Shown: in pieces, positions 8,199-15,739 of the stretch
Numbering within the stretch: the first letter of the stretch is position 1
How the letters are laid out: each line of letters begins with the position of its first letter
DNA from: Phenylobacterium immobile (ATCC 35973)
Lineage (GTDB): Bacteria; Pseudomonadota; Alphaproteobacteria; Caulobacterales; Caulobacteraceae
DNA: 64,000 nucleotides
Assembly (NCBI RefSeq): GCF_001375595.1
Contig: NZ_CVJQ01000001.1
Span: forward strand, 1,240,001-1,304,000
Reading direction: 5' to 3'
The notes under the pieces: model-generated
The model's input: only the letters and a program-made list of their open reading frames with translations
Databases searched by the model: none
What the model was told of the DNA's origin: nothing
Position numbers and translations under genes: made by a program

Positions 8199-9478
8199 GC
8201 CGAGCCCGCCTTGAGCAGATGGGGCTCGCCGCCGGTCAAGGCTGCCCAGCGTTCGACGGCCACGTCGACATAGGCTGGGTCGATGTCCAGGCCGCGGAAC
8301 CGACGACCTGTCCGCTCGGCCGCGATCAGGCTGGTTCCAGAACCCAGGAAGGTGTCGAGGACGAGGTCGCCGCGGCGCGTGACGTCGCACAGCGCGTCCG
8401 CCACCAGAGCCACCGGCTTGACCGTCGGGTGCAGGGCCAGATCTTCGCGCCGGCTACCTTTGAGGGAGTTCACCGATGCGTAATCCCACACGTTGGTGCG
8501 GTTGCGACCGTGGCGGCCCAGCTCCACGGCGTTGAAGTGCGCTGCTGCTCCCACTTTGTAGACGAAGACCAGCTCATGCTTGGAGCGGTAGAGCGACCCC
8601 ATGCCGGCGTTGGACTTGTTCCAGACGCAGACGTTCAACAGGTCGCCGAATACTTCTGCGCCGACAGCCTCCACGTCGGCCATGTGACGCCAGTCCATGC
8701 AGACGAAGTGGACGGCGCCGTCACGTGACACCTGGGCGCAGGCGCCGAGGGTTTCAGTCAGGAATGCGCGGAACTGCCCGTCGCTCATCTCACCCGAAGC
8801 CATCGCGAACTCACGGTGACGGCCTTTGGCGTTGGCGTGGCCGTTGATGCGAACGTTGTAGGGCGGGTCAAGGAACGCTGCGTCGATGCGGGCGCCCTGA
8901 CCTACGACGGACTGCACGAAAGCGATGTCCCTGCCGTCGCCACAGCCCACCCTGTGCTCGCCCAGGATCCAGATGTCGCCGACCTGGGTGCGAGGTGTCT
9001 GCGGAACTGGTGGGATGACATCGTCGTCCGGATCGAGAGCCGTCTTCAGCACCACGTCGATCTCTCCGGCCGAGAAACCCGTGACACTCAGATCAAAATC
9101 GACGTCGATAGCCGCCAGCTCGCCCAGCTCCAGCTTGAGGATGTCCAGGTCCCAGCCGGCTCCCAGGGCGATCTTGTTGTCTGCTAGCCGCAAGGCGCGT
9201 TTCTGCGGCTCGGTGAGGCCGACCAGGGCGATGGTCGGAACCTCGCTGAGCTCCAGCATCTTGGCCGCAAGCAGCCGGCCGTGTCCGGCGATGATGGCGC
9301 CTTGCCCATCCACCAGCAGGGGGTTGGTGAACCCAAAGGTGCGGATCGAGCTGACGATCTGCTCCACCTGCCGCTTAGGGTGGGTGCGCGCATTGCGAGG
9401 GTCAGGCTTCAGCTCGTTAATCGGACGATAAACAACAGCGAGGGGGCGATCGGTCAGCGACATCTGATCATGGCTCAT
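8195..9478 (-). CDS. ParB-domain DNA methyltransferase (N4/N6 type)
   Basis: 427-aa fusion. Residues ~10-140 form a ParB/Srx nuclease-like domain (INELKPDPRNARTHPKRQ; GHGRLLAAKML). Residues ~165-420 form a beta-class amino-methyltransferase with DPPY at 204-207 and a C-terminal AdoMet motif DTFLGSGTSLIAAE. Known: such fusions in mobile elements are orphan modification enzymes without a restriction partner. No restriction endonuclease is adjacent. Start chosen at ATG 9478 (MSHDQ); ATG 9463 (MSLTD) is equally possible and neither has a strong ribosome site. Transcribed leftward with the DUF5681 gene. Confidence 0.85.
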   Translation of the reverse strand: MSHDQMSLTDRPLAVVYRPINELKPDPRNARTHPKRQVEQIVSSIRTFGFTNPLLVDGQGAIIAGHGRLLAAKMLELSEVPTIALVGLTEPQKRALRLADNKIALGAGWDLDILKLELGELAAIDVDFDLSVTGFSAGEIDVVLKTALDPDDDVIPPVPQTPRTQVGDIWILGEHRVGCGDGRDIAFVQSVVGQGARIDAAFLDPPYNVRINGHANAKGRHREFAMASGEMSDGQFRAFLTETLGACAQVSRDGAVHFVCMDWRHMADVEAVGAEVFGDLLNVCVWNKSNAGMGSLYRSKHELVFVYKVGAAAHFNAVELGRHGRNRTNVWDYASVNSLKGSRREDLALHPTVKPVALVADALCDVTRRGDLVLDTFLGSGTSLIAAERTGRRFRGLDIDPAYVDVAVERWAALTGGEPHLLKAGSA

Positions 9479-9635
9479 ACAGTGAACAATGCCAGAACCT
9501 TGCGATTCGCGTAACAGGGGGCGACCAGCGCTGGACTTCCGTCCACAAAGACGCGCTGTTGTCCCCAGCCCGGCCGCCGCCGGGCTCACCTCGGTAGCGC
9601 CGGCGACCCGCCGGCGCCTCAACCGAGGACAAGCC

Positions 9636-9899
9636 ATGAAAAGCAAGACGACCCGTTCAAAGGCGGCCGCTCCCGCCGCTCCAGCGCCAGCCACGAGCAA
9701 GCTTGATCGGCTGGTGGTGCAACTGTCCGAGCCGGGCGGCGCCACCCTTCAAGCCTTAATGTCGGAGACCGGCTGGCAGGCCCACTCCGTGCGCGGGGCG
9801 ATCGCGGGATCGCTGAAGAAACGGGGACATTCGATCTCGTGGGCCAAGGTTGATGGGGTGCGTCGCTACGCCATCACCCAATCGGGTGATGCCCAATGA
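9636..9899 (+). CDS. DUF3489 family small protein
   Basis: 87-aa protein: an Ala/Pro/Lys-rich N-terminal tail (to ~28), then a compact domain KLDRLVVQLSEPGGATLQAL ... TGWQAHSVRGAIAGSLKKRG matching DUF3489, which resembles a small winged-helix DNA-binding fold. Start at ATG 9636 with GAGGA 7-11 nt upstream; the longer frame from 9489 lacks support. Its stop overlaps the next gene by 4 nt. It is the first gene of a three-gene DUF3489-DUF2924-recombinase cassette that recurs in alphaproteobacteria, so a role with the recombinase (DNA binding or directionality) is a reasonable but untested inference. Confidence 0.78.
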   Translation: MKSKTTRSKAAAPAAPAPATSKLDRLVVQLSEPGGATLQALMSETGWQAHSVRGAIAGSLKKRGHSISWAKVDGVRRYAITQSGDAQ

Positions 9900-10300
9900 G
9901 AGCCGACGCGCTCGGCGAGGTCGCAGCTCTGAGCCCGCTGGACCTGGAGGGACTGCGCGAGGCTTGGCGCCGGCGGTACGGAGCGCCGCCGGCTCTCCGC
10001 TCGGTGGAACTGCTGCGCCTTTGCCTGGCCTGGCGGATCCAGGCGGAGGCGAGTGGGGGCCTGTCTCTCGAGGTTCGACGGCAGCTCAAACGTAGCGGCG
10101 CTGTCCAGGCTGAGGGCCTGTCGCTGGGGGCGGGCGCCGTGCTCAGCCGTCACTGGCAGGGCGAGCGCGTTGAGGTGGAGGTGGTCGATCGGGGATTCCG
10201 CTGGAACGGGACCGTCTACAGAAGCCTCTCGGCGGTCGCGACCGCCATTGCCGGCACGCGCTGGAACGGTCCACGCTTCTTCGGCCTGCGCGACGCTTAG
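9896..10300 (+). CDS. DUF2924 family protein
   Basis: 134-aa protein of DUF2924: LREAWRRRYGAPPALRSVEL and LLRLCLAWRIQAEASGG in the N-terminal half, then RHWQGERVEVEVVDRGFRW and NGTVYRSLSAVATAIAGTRW followed by NGPRFFGL. The C-terminal block recalls small DNA-associated domains (phage and recombinase accessory proteins with an SLSAVA-I-G-W-NG motif). It is coupled to the DUF3489 gene by ATGA overlap and stops 2 nt before the recombinase GTG. Function unknown; co-occurrence with the large serine recombinase suggests an accessory role in recombination. Confidence 0.8.
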   Translation: MRADALGEVAALSPLDLEGLREAWRRRYGAPPALRSVELLRLCLAWRIQAEASGGLSLEVRRQLKRSGAVQAEGLSLGAGAVLSRHWQGERVEVEVVDRGFRWNGTVYRSLSAVATAIAGTRWNGPRFFGLRDA

Positions 10301-10302
10301 CC

Positions 10303-11898
10303 GTGAGCGTTCGCCGAATCCGCTGCGCCATCTACACCCGCAAGAGCTCCGAAGAAGGGCTAGAGCAGGCCTTCAACACTCTGAATGCGCAGCGCGAAGC
10401 GTGTGCGGCCTATGTGAAGAGCCAGGTGGGCGAAGGCTGGAGGACCCTGCCGGAGGTTTACGACGACGGCGGGTTCTCGGGCGGAACCATGGAACGGCCG
10501 GCGCTGAAGCGGCTGATGGCGGACATCTCCGCCGGCAAGGTCGATGTGGTCGTGGTCTATAAGATCGACCGCCTCACCCGTTCCTTGGCCGACTTCGCTC
10601 GCATGGTTGAGGTGTTCGATGCGCGCCAGGTGAGCTTCGTCTCCGTCACCCAGGCGTTCAACACCACCAGCTCTATGGGGCGACTGACCCTCAATGTGCT
10701 GCTCTCCTTCGCGCAGTTCGAGCGTGAGGTCACCGGCGAGCGCATCCGCGACAAGATCGCGGCTTCGAAGAAGAAGGGCATGTGGATGGGGGGCACACCG
10801 CCCCTGGGGTATGACCTGCCTACGGGCACCGACAGGATCCTGGTCGTCAATCCAGCCGAGGCGGACACCGTCCGTTGCCTCTTCAGCGCCTACCTCCAGC
10901 TTGGATCCGTCCACGCGGTGCAGCGCCGGACCGAAGCGCAGGGGATCGTCTCAAAGGCCCGAACGACGGCTAAGGGGCGTAGTGTTGGCGGCCTGCCTTT
11001 CAGCCGCGGCGCGCTCTTCCATCTGCTGAGCAACCGCGTCTACCGCGGCCAGATCATCCACAAGGACGCGGCCTATCCGGGCTTGCACACCCCGATTGTC
11101 GAGGCCGAGGTCTTCGACCAGGTGCAGCAATCTCTGAGTGCCCATCGCAGCGGAGTGCGGGAGCGGGCCGCGCGTGTAGCGCGCCCGGTCCTCGCTGGGC
11201 GTATCTTCGACGAAGATGGTCAGCCGATGAGCCCAACCTTCACCCACAAGCCGGGTGGTCAGGTCTACCGCTACTACGTGTCGGCGCCGCTGCAACAAGG
11301 CGCTCGCCGGAAGAAAAACGATGACGCAGTCCGCCGCGTCCCGGTCGCCAGCCTGGAAGCCAGGCTCACCGAGCTCCTTCGCGGCGTCGCGCCAGGCCAG
11401 ACAGGTCTGCTGGCGCAGGTCCTGCGGCTCGAGATCCACCGCGATCACGTGCGGCTCCGGCTGCCTGGCGCTCTCGGCGGCTGGGTTCAACCGCGAGCGG
11501 AGCGAGGAGAGCACCTGCATCTCGACGGCGAGGCCGTGGTCCTGAGCGCGCCCATGCGGATGCAGCTGCGTGGCGGTCGAACCGAAATCCTGGGCGCCGT
11601 GCCGCGGGGCGTTCAACACGACCGGGCCCTGATCAAGGCGTTGCGCACGGCGCATGCGATGGTGGCTGCCGACGCTCGGCAGCTACCTGTGCTCACCGAG
11701 GCGCCGAACCGGCCCTATTACCGGCGCATGATCAGGCTCGCATTCCTTGCGCCAGAAATTCAGGAGGCGATCCTGGCGGGGCGCCAGCCTCTCGGCCTGA
11801 CGCTTGGATGGCTCATGCAGCAGGACCTACCGGCGGCCTGGCCCGAGCAGCTGGCCCTGGTGCGTCAGGCGGCCAGGAGCTTCGACGTCGCCTGTTAG
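10303..11898 (+). CDS. Large serine recombinase
   Basis: 531-aa site-specific recombinase. Catalytic domain at ~1-150 with YTRKS (Ser15 nucleophile, Arg13), YDDGGFSGGTMERP and YKIDRLTRS carrying the conserved arginines, and the LNVLLSFAQFERE helix. A Recombinase domain (~155-275, GGTPPLGYDL ... LLSNRVYRGQIIHK) and a C-terminal region (~275-531) complete it. All catalytic residues are present, so it is probably active. GTG start two bases after the DUF2924 stop. Its last codons run into a phased palindrome array that could be its target or regulatory site. Excision, integration or inversion cannot be told from sequence alone. Confidence 0.9.
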   Translation: MSVRRIRCAIYTRKSSEEGLEQAFNTLNAQREACAAYVKSQVGEGWRTLPEVYDDGGFSGGTMERPALKRLMADISAGKVDVVVVYKIDRLTRSLADFARMVEVFDARQVSFVSVTQAFNTTSSMGRLTLNVLLSFAQFEREVTGERIRDKIAASKKKGMWMGGTPPLGYDLPTGTDRILVVNPAEADTVRCLFSAYLQLGSVHAVQRRTEAQGIVSKARTTAKGRSVGGLPFSRGALFHLLSNRVYRGQIIHKDAAYPGLHTPIVEAEVFDQVQQSLSAHRSGVRERAARVARPVLAGRIFDEDGQPMSPTFTHKPGGQVYRYYVSAPLQQGARRKKNDDAVRRVPVASLEARLTELLRGVAPGQTGLLAQVLRLEIHRDHVRLRLPGALGGWVQPRAERGEHLHLDGEAVVLSAPMRMQLRGGRTEILGAVPRGVQHDRALIKALRTAHAMVAADARQLPVLTEAPNRPYYRRMIRLAFLAPEIQEAILAGRQPLGLTLGWLMQQDLPAAWPEQLALVRQAARSFDVAC

Positions 11899-11993
11899 AC
11901 CGAAGAACAGGCCCTGTTACGATCGATCTAATTGCCTGTTATGGCGCCGAACAGGGCCTGTTTTCGGAAAGAACAGGAACGCGCTCACAGCGC
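11884..11993. repeat. Five 22-bp units with AACAGG-N-CCTGTT palindromes
   Basis: CCTGTT recurs at 11891, 11913, 11935 and 11957, exactly 22 bp apart; AACAGG occurs at 11906, 11950 and 11972, in register. Units at 11906 and 11950 hold complete 13-bp palindromes (AACAGG-C-CCTGTT and AACAGG-G-CCTGTT); the other three keep one half. A further CCTGTT lies out of register at 12088. Twenty-two bp is about two helical turns, so sites face the same side of DNA, as in protein-binding arrays. The first unit overlaps the recombinase stop codon. The remaining bases to 12278 show no gene. Confidence 0.75.
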
Positions 11994-12278
11994 CAGCTAA
12001 GTCTTGGAACTGGCGAGGTATTCTAGGCTGATCAGGGGCAAATTTCGCTTCGATCGCCTGATATAGCGCCCGGAATGCAAAATATTCCCTGTTCCAGCGA
12101 ACTGACGCCAAACTCACCCTCCATCCAACGATGCAGAGACTGGGCCTTGAAGGTCGCCCCGGATGGGAGCCGGGGAGGGCGATCGGCTCGCGCAGGATTG
12201 GGATTTGCGGCTGAAAGCCCCGTCTATTCAGAGGCTCAGTCGCGGGGCGCCTGTTCTGAGATCAGTTGCCCGGGTCCG

Positions 12279-12368
12279 TGGCGGTGCGAGTGGGATTCGA
12301 ACCCACGTTAGGCTTTCACCTAAACACGCTTTCCAAGCGTGCGCCTTCAACCACTCGGCCACCGCACC
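12279..12368 (-). tRNA. tRNA-Ser (GGA anticodon)
   Basis: Read on the minus strand it starts GGTGCGGTGGCCGAGTGG, has anticodon stem CACGC/GCGTG with loop TTGGAAA (anticodon GGA), a long variable arm, the T-arm GTGGG-TTCGAAT-CCCAC, acceptor 3' strand TCGCACC, discriminator G, and an encoded CCA at 12279-12281. The long extra arm and GGA identify a class II serine tRNA reading UCC/UCU. Its 3' end points toward the accessory region, the usual orientation for island insertion. Confidence 0.95.
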
Positions 12369-12494
12369 ACACGTCAGGAGAGGTCAGCCCCCCGCGGAAG
12401 GCGGGCAATATAGCCAGGACGTCTTGCCCCGCAAGCTCCGCTTGGAGAAAGGCGGGAAGCGCCTATCTTGGGGCCTGAACACGAGGAACCTCCC

Positions 12495-13148
12495 ATGATC
12501 TTCGGCCGCAAATCCCTGGACCTGCCGACGCCTGAGCAAGCCTTGCCGGGGCGCGCCCATCCCATTCCAACCGCCGAGACCCACTTCCTGAACGGGCGCC
12601 CGCTGAAGGGTCCTTATCCTGAGGGGCTGGAGGTCGCGATCTTCGCCATGGGCTGTTTCTGGGGCGAGGAGCGCAAGTTCTGGCAGGTCCCGGGCGTCTA
12701 TGTGACGGCGGTGGGCTATATCGCCGGCCATACGCCCAACCCGACCTATGAGGAGACCTGCACGGGGCGCACTGGCCACACTGAGGCGGTGCTCGTGGTC
12801 TTCGACCCGAAGGCGGTCACCTACGCTGAGCTCTTGAAGGTGTTCTGGGAAGGCCATGACCCGACGCAAGGGATGCGCCAGGGCAATGACGTGGGCACCC
12901 AGTACCGCTCTGGCCTCTATCCCCTGAACGACGCCCAGGCCGCCGAAGCCCAGGCGTCCAAGCTCGCCTACCAGCAAGCGCTGGCCGATGAGGGCTTCGG
13001 CGAGATCACCACCGAAATCCGTCCCGGCGGGCCATTCTATTTCGCCGAGGACTATCACCAGCAGTACCTGGCTAAGAATCCGCATGGCTACTGCGGCGTC
13101 GGCGGCACCGGCGTCAGCTGCCCGATCGGCGTTGGCGTCTCGGCCTGA
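12495..13148 (+). CDS. msrA: Peptide-methionine (S)-S-oxide reductase
   Basis: 217-aa enzyme that reduces methionine-S-sulfoxide in proteins with thioredoxin. The catalytic GCFWGEE motif places the nucleophilic Cys at residue 54; C-terminal cysteines in [15 protein letters not shown] are candidate resolving residues. Start at ATG 12495 with GAGGAA upstream rather than the in-frame ATG 27 nt earlier. The next gene (MmcQ/YjbR-like) starts one base after its stop, implying a two-gene unit. Confidence 0.93.
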   Translation: MIFGRKSLDLPTPEQALPGRAHPIPTAETHFLNGRPLKGPYPEGLEVAIFAMGCFWGEERKFWQVPGVYVTAVGYIAGHTPNPTYEETCTGRTGHTEAVLVVFDPKAVTYAELLKVFWEGHDPTQGMRQGNDVGTQYRSGLYPLNDAQAAEAQASKLAYQQALADEGFGEITTEIRPGGPFYFAEDYHQQYLAKNPHGYCGVGGTGVSCPIGVGVSA

Positions 13149-13149
13149 G

Positions 13150-13485
13150 GTGACGCCCCAAGCCTTCGAGCGCGTCGCCCTGGCCTTGCCGGCGGCGACC
13201 ATGACCGTGCAGTGGGGCGAGGACCAGGTGTTCAAGGTCGGCGGCAAGATGTTCGCTGTGCAGGGCCAAGGCGGCGCCTCTTTCAAGGCCAGCGACATCG
13301 CCTTCGATGTGCTGACGGAGACTGGCCGCGCGCGACCGGCGCCCTATCTGGCGCGGGCGAAGTGGGTCTATTTCGATGACGTCGAAGGTCTCGACGACGC
13401 CGAGGTCACGGCTTGGCTGGCGGACGCCCACACGCTGATCGCCGCCAAGCTGACCCGCAAGGCCCGAGCTGAACTCGGCCTCTAG
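13150..13485 (+). CDS. MmcQ/YjbR family protein
   Basis: 111-aa small protein of the MmcQ/YjbR (CyaY-like fold) family: FERVALALPAATMTVQWGED at the N-terminus, KVGGKMFAV, then APYLARAKWVYFDDVEGLD and AWLADAHTLIAAKLTRK. Family members are described as DNA-binding or unknown. GTG start one base after msrA; the frame upstream of this GTG overlaps msrA and has no homology. The stop overlaps the converging mscS-type gene by 4 nt. Confidence 0.75.
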   Translation: MTPQAFERVALALPAATMTVQWGEDQVFKVGGKMFAVQGQGGASFKASDIAFDVLTETGRARPAPYLARAKWVYFDDVEGLDDAEVTAWLADAHTLIAAKLTRKARAELGL

Positions 13486-14426
13486 TCGACCCTGTCAGGT
13501 CGCGCTTCGCTGCGCTCAATCGACACCTGGTGGGGGTAGGGGAAACTCAGGCCCCTGGCCTCGAAGGTCTCCTTGACCTGCTTTGTGAGGTCGAAGCCGG
13601 TGTTCAGGTAGTCCTGCGGCTTGGTCCAGCAACGCAACATGACCGTTACGGCGCTGTCGCCCAACGCGGTGACCTTGGCCCACGGCGCAGGGTCTTGCAG
13701 GACGCGGGGTTCGGCGGCGGCGATCTCTTTCAGCAGGTCCAGCGCCAGGTCCAGATCGTCCTCGTAGTCGACGCCGAAGGTGAGCTCGATGCGGCGGCGG
13801 CCCGCCTGGCTGATATTGACGATCATGTCGGCGAAGACCTTGCCGTTGGGCAGGTAGACGGTCAGGCCGTCGTAACCCATCAGCTTGGTGTTGAAGAGGT
13901 CCATGCCCGCCACTCGGCCCTGGCGGCCGTTCAGCTCGACCAGGTCGCCGGCGCGGTAGGGCCGCAGCAAGAGGATCATCACCCCGGCCGCGACGTTGCC
14001 CAGGGTGCCCTGCAACGCCAGGCCGATCGCCAGGGAGGCGGCGCCCAGGACCGCCAGTATCGAGGTCGCCTGGACGCCGAGCTGCTGGAGCACCGCGACC
14101 AGCCCGACGGCGATGACGATGTACTTTACGAGGGTCGAGACAAAGACCGCCAGGGTCTTGTCCGCCGGATGCTGATGGTGCGGCAGCCTTTCCAGCGCCT
14201 TCTCGGCCAGCGCCCCCAGCCTGCGGGCGATCCACAGGGTCACCGCCAGGATCAGGCCGGCGACGATCAGGCGGACTGAAAAGGCGCCCAGGACGGCCAG
14301 GAAGCCGCGCAGCATGACGGGGTCGCCGGACAGCGCTCGTCCGGCCATCTCGAAAAACGGTGTGACAGGTTCGGTGGCGGGTGCGGCCAAGGTTCGTCTC
14401 GCTTCAGCTTTGACCGAAGAGAACAC
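13482..14426 (-). CDS. MscS-family small-conductance mechanosensitive channel
   Basis: 314-aa inner-membrane channel. Transmembrane helices lie near residues 45-65 and 90-112, followed by the pore helix TM3 (GAASLAIGLALQGTLGNVAAG) with the small-residue packing pattern of MscS, then the beta domain (RAGDLVELNGRQGRVAGMDL; YLPNGKVFADMIVN) and an alpha/beta C-terminal domain. It releases solutes on hypo-osmotic shock. Length is close to E. coli MscS (286) with a slightly longer N-terminus. It is monocistronic, convergent with the MmcQ-like gene. Confidence 0.9.
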   Translation of the reverse strand: MFSSVKAEARRTLAAPATEPVTPFFEMAGRALSGDPVMLRGFLAVLGAFSVRLIVAGLILAVTLWIARRLGALAEKALERLPHHQHPADKTLAVFVSTLVKYIVIAVGLVAVLQQLGVQATSILAVLGAASLAIGLALQGTLGNVAAGVMILLLRPYRAGDLVELNGRQGRVAGMDLFNTKLMGYDGLTVYLPNGKVFADMIVNISQAGRRRIELTFGVDYEDDLDLALDLLKEIAAAEPRVLQDPAPWAKVTALGDSAVTVMLRCWTKPQDYLNTGFDLTKQVKETFEARGLSFPYPHQVSIERSEARPDRVD

Positions 14427-14490
14427 CTCAGCCGTGGAAGCGATGCGCGGCTCAGGCTAGCTTCGCGGCCCGACCGGAGCGAAACAAGTC

Positions 14491-15030
14491 ATGACGAACA
14501 CCCCACCGCGATACGCGCCCGCCGCCTATGAAGCGCTGAGCGACGCCCAGCGCGGCGTCTACGATCGCATCGTCGCGGGCCCCCGCGGCAAGGTGCTGGC
14601 CCCGCACCACCTGTTGCTGGCCAGCCCGATCCTGGCCGATCAAGCCCAGGAGATGGGCGCCTTCCTGCGCTACGGCAGCGCGCTGTCGCCGGCCTTGTCG
14701 GAGCTGGCGATCATGATCGCGGCCCATCGCTGGGGTTGCGCCTATGAGTGGGGTCATCACCGGCCGATCGCCGTGGCCGCAGGCGTGCCAGACGCCTGCC
14801 TGGTTGATCTGGAGGCCGATCGTCAGCCGATCTTCCCGGCCGCTGACCAGGCGCTTATCTACGAGACCGTCAGGGCGCTGATGAAGGACGGTCGCCTGGA
14901 TGATGATCAGTTCGCCGCGGCGAAGGCCACGCTCGGCGACCGCGGTCTCGGCGATCTGGTGGGCATTGTCGGCTACTACTCGATGCTGGCGATGTTGCTG
15001 AACGCCTATGAGACGCCGGCAGAGGCCTGA
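14491..15030 (+). CDS. Carboxymuconolactone decarboxylase family protein
   Basis: 179-aa all-helical protein of the AhpD/CMD superfamily. The core motif ELAIMIAAHRWGCAYEWGHH contains the EW-x-H site used by this group in place of the AhpD CxxC, so a peroxiredoxin-partner role is unlikely and a decarboxylase/lactone-type role more probable. The substrate is not evident from context: it lies alone between the divergent channel gene and a convergent DUF599 gene. Confidence 0.8.
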   Translation: MTNTPPRYAPAAYEALSDAQRGVYDRIVAGPRGKVLAPHHLLLASPILADQAQEMGAFLRYGSALSPALSELAIMIAAHRWGCAYEWGHHRPIAVAAGVPDACLVDLEADRQPIFPAADQALIYETVRALMKDGRLDDDQFAAAKATLGDRGLGDLVGIVGYYSMLAMLLNAYETPAEA

Positions 15031-15735
15031 TCAGTCGCCTTCGTCCTCGATCATCCGGCGCAGGTCGGCGATCGCCACGGCCGCCCGCGAGCCCCGTTGT
15101 CGCCACAACAGAAGCACGACGGCGCCCACGGTCGCGATGACGAAGGGCAGCGGGCCGAACAGCCAGGCGGCGGCGGCCAGGGCGAAGTAATAGCCTCGTG
15201 CGCCCGCGTTGAACGACGACAGCGCGGGGTTGAGAAGGCGGGCGATGACCGCGCCGAACTCGACGCTGCGGTCCGTCTCGGAGGGCACCGCGCCGATCGC
15301 GGCGATCGCGTAGTTCAGTTGCCGGATCGCCCAGATGTAGTCCAGAAGGCCGCGGGCGAGGGTGATCAGGACGAGGCCCAGCTGCATCTCGAAGAGCGCC
15401 CGCGTCGAGGTCTTGAGCACCACGAGGCTTGAAGCGCTACGGAAGGCGGTCTCGCCGCTGAACAGGGCGCTCGCGACCGCCGCGATCAGGATCAGGTTGG
15501 ACGAGGCGAAGAAGGACGCCGAGTTCAGGACGTTGCCCAGCAGGGCGCCGTCCACCAGCCGGTTCTCACGCCGCGCCATATTGCCCATCCACGCCGTGCG
15601 GATGACGTGCATGTCCGTGTTGATCGCCTGGCCGTTGCGCCGGGCCAGCCGCACGAGAACGGGCTCATAGGCCAGCCAGCAGAAGGCGAAGAGGCCGAGC
15701 GCTGCGATATCGAGGGGTTTGAGCAGCGCCAGCAT
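15031..15735 (-). CDS. DUF599 family membrane protein
   Basis: 234-aa inner-membrane protein of DUF599, with hydrophobic segments near residues 10-28, 70-92, 115-135 and 185-220 and the family-typical stretch MHVIRTAWMGNMARRENR after the first helix. Function of the family is unknown. It ends immediately after the CMD gene (convergent, no spacer) and starts 4 nt after the MFS transporter stop, so it is probably co-transcribed with that transporter. Confidence 0.8.
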   Translation of the reverse strand: MLALLKPLDIAALGLFAFCWLAYEPVLVRLARRNGQAINTDMHVIRTAWMGNMARRENRLVDGALLGNVLNSASFFASSNLILIAAVASALFSGETAFRSASSLVVLKTSTRALFEMQLGLVLITLARGLLDYIWAIRQLNYAIAAIGAVPSETDRSVEFGAVIARLLNPALSSFNAGARGYYFALAAAAWLFGPLPFVIATVGAVVLLLWRQRGSRAAVAIADLRRMIEDEGD

Positions 15736-15739
15736 CGGC

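Larger units (their letters stand above)
1..12278. mobile_element. Accessory region / probable integrated element (left end outside window)
   Basis: This block carries conjugation-type secretion genes, transposase and recombinase fragments, a broken arsenic operon, an orphan methyltransferase and a complete large serine recombinase cassette. It ends exactly at the 3' end of a tRNA-Ser gene, beyond which only housekeeping-type genes appear for 13 kb. Seen: the gene content and the boundary. Known: tRNA 3' ends are frequent integration sites of genomic islands. Inferred: that the block is one or several nested elements. The other end and any direct repeat of the tRNA end lie outside the window, so size and excision ability cannot be judged. 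Confidence 0.5.

Noticed and set aside
11884..11993. CRISPR array interpretation of the 22-bp repeats
   Set aside because: Only 6-13 conserved bases per 22-bp unit, no distinct spacers and no cas genes; a protein-binding array fits better.
12266..12498. Short frames across the tRNA-Ser gene
   Set aside because: They are translations of the tRNA and its flanks; the cloverleaf with encoded CCA explains the sequence.
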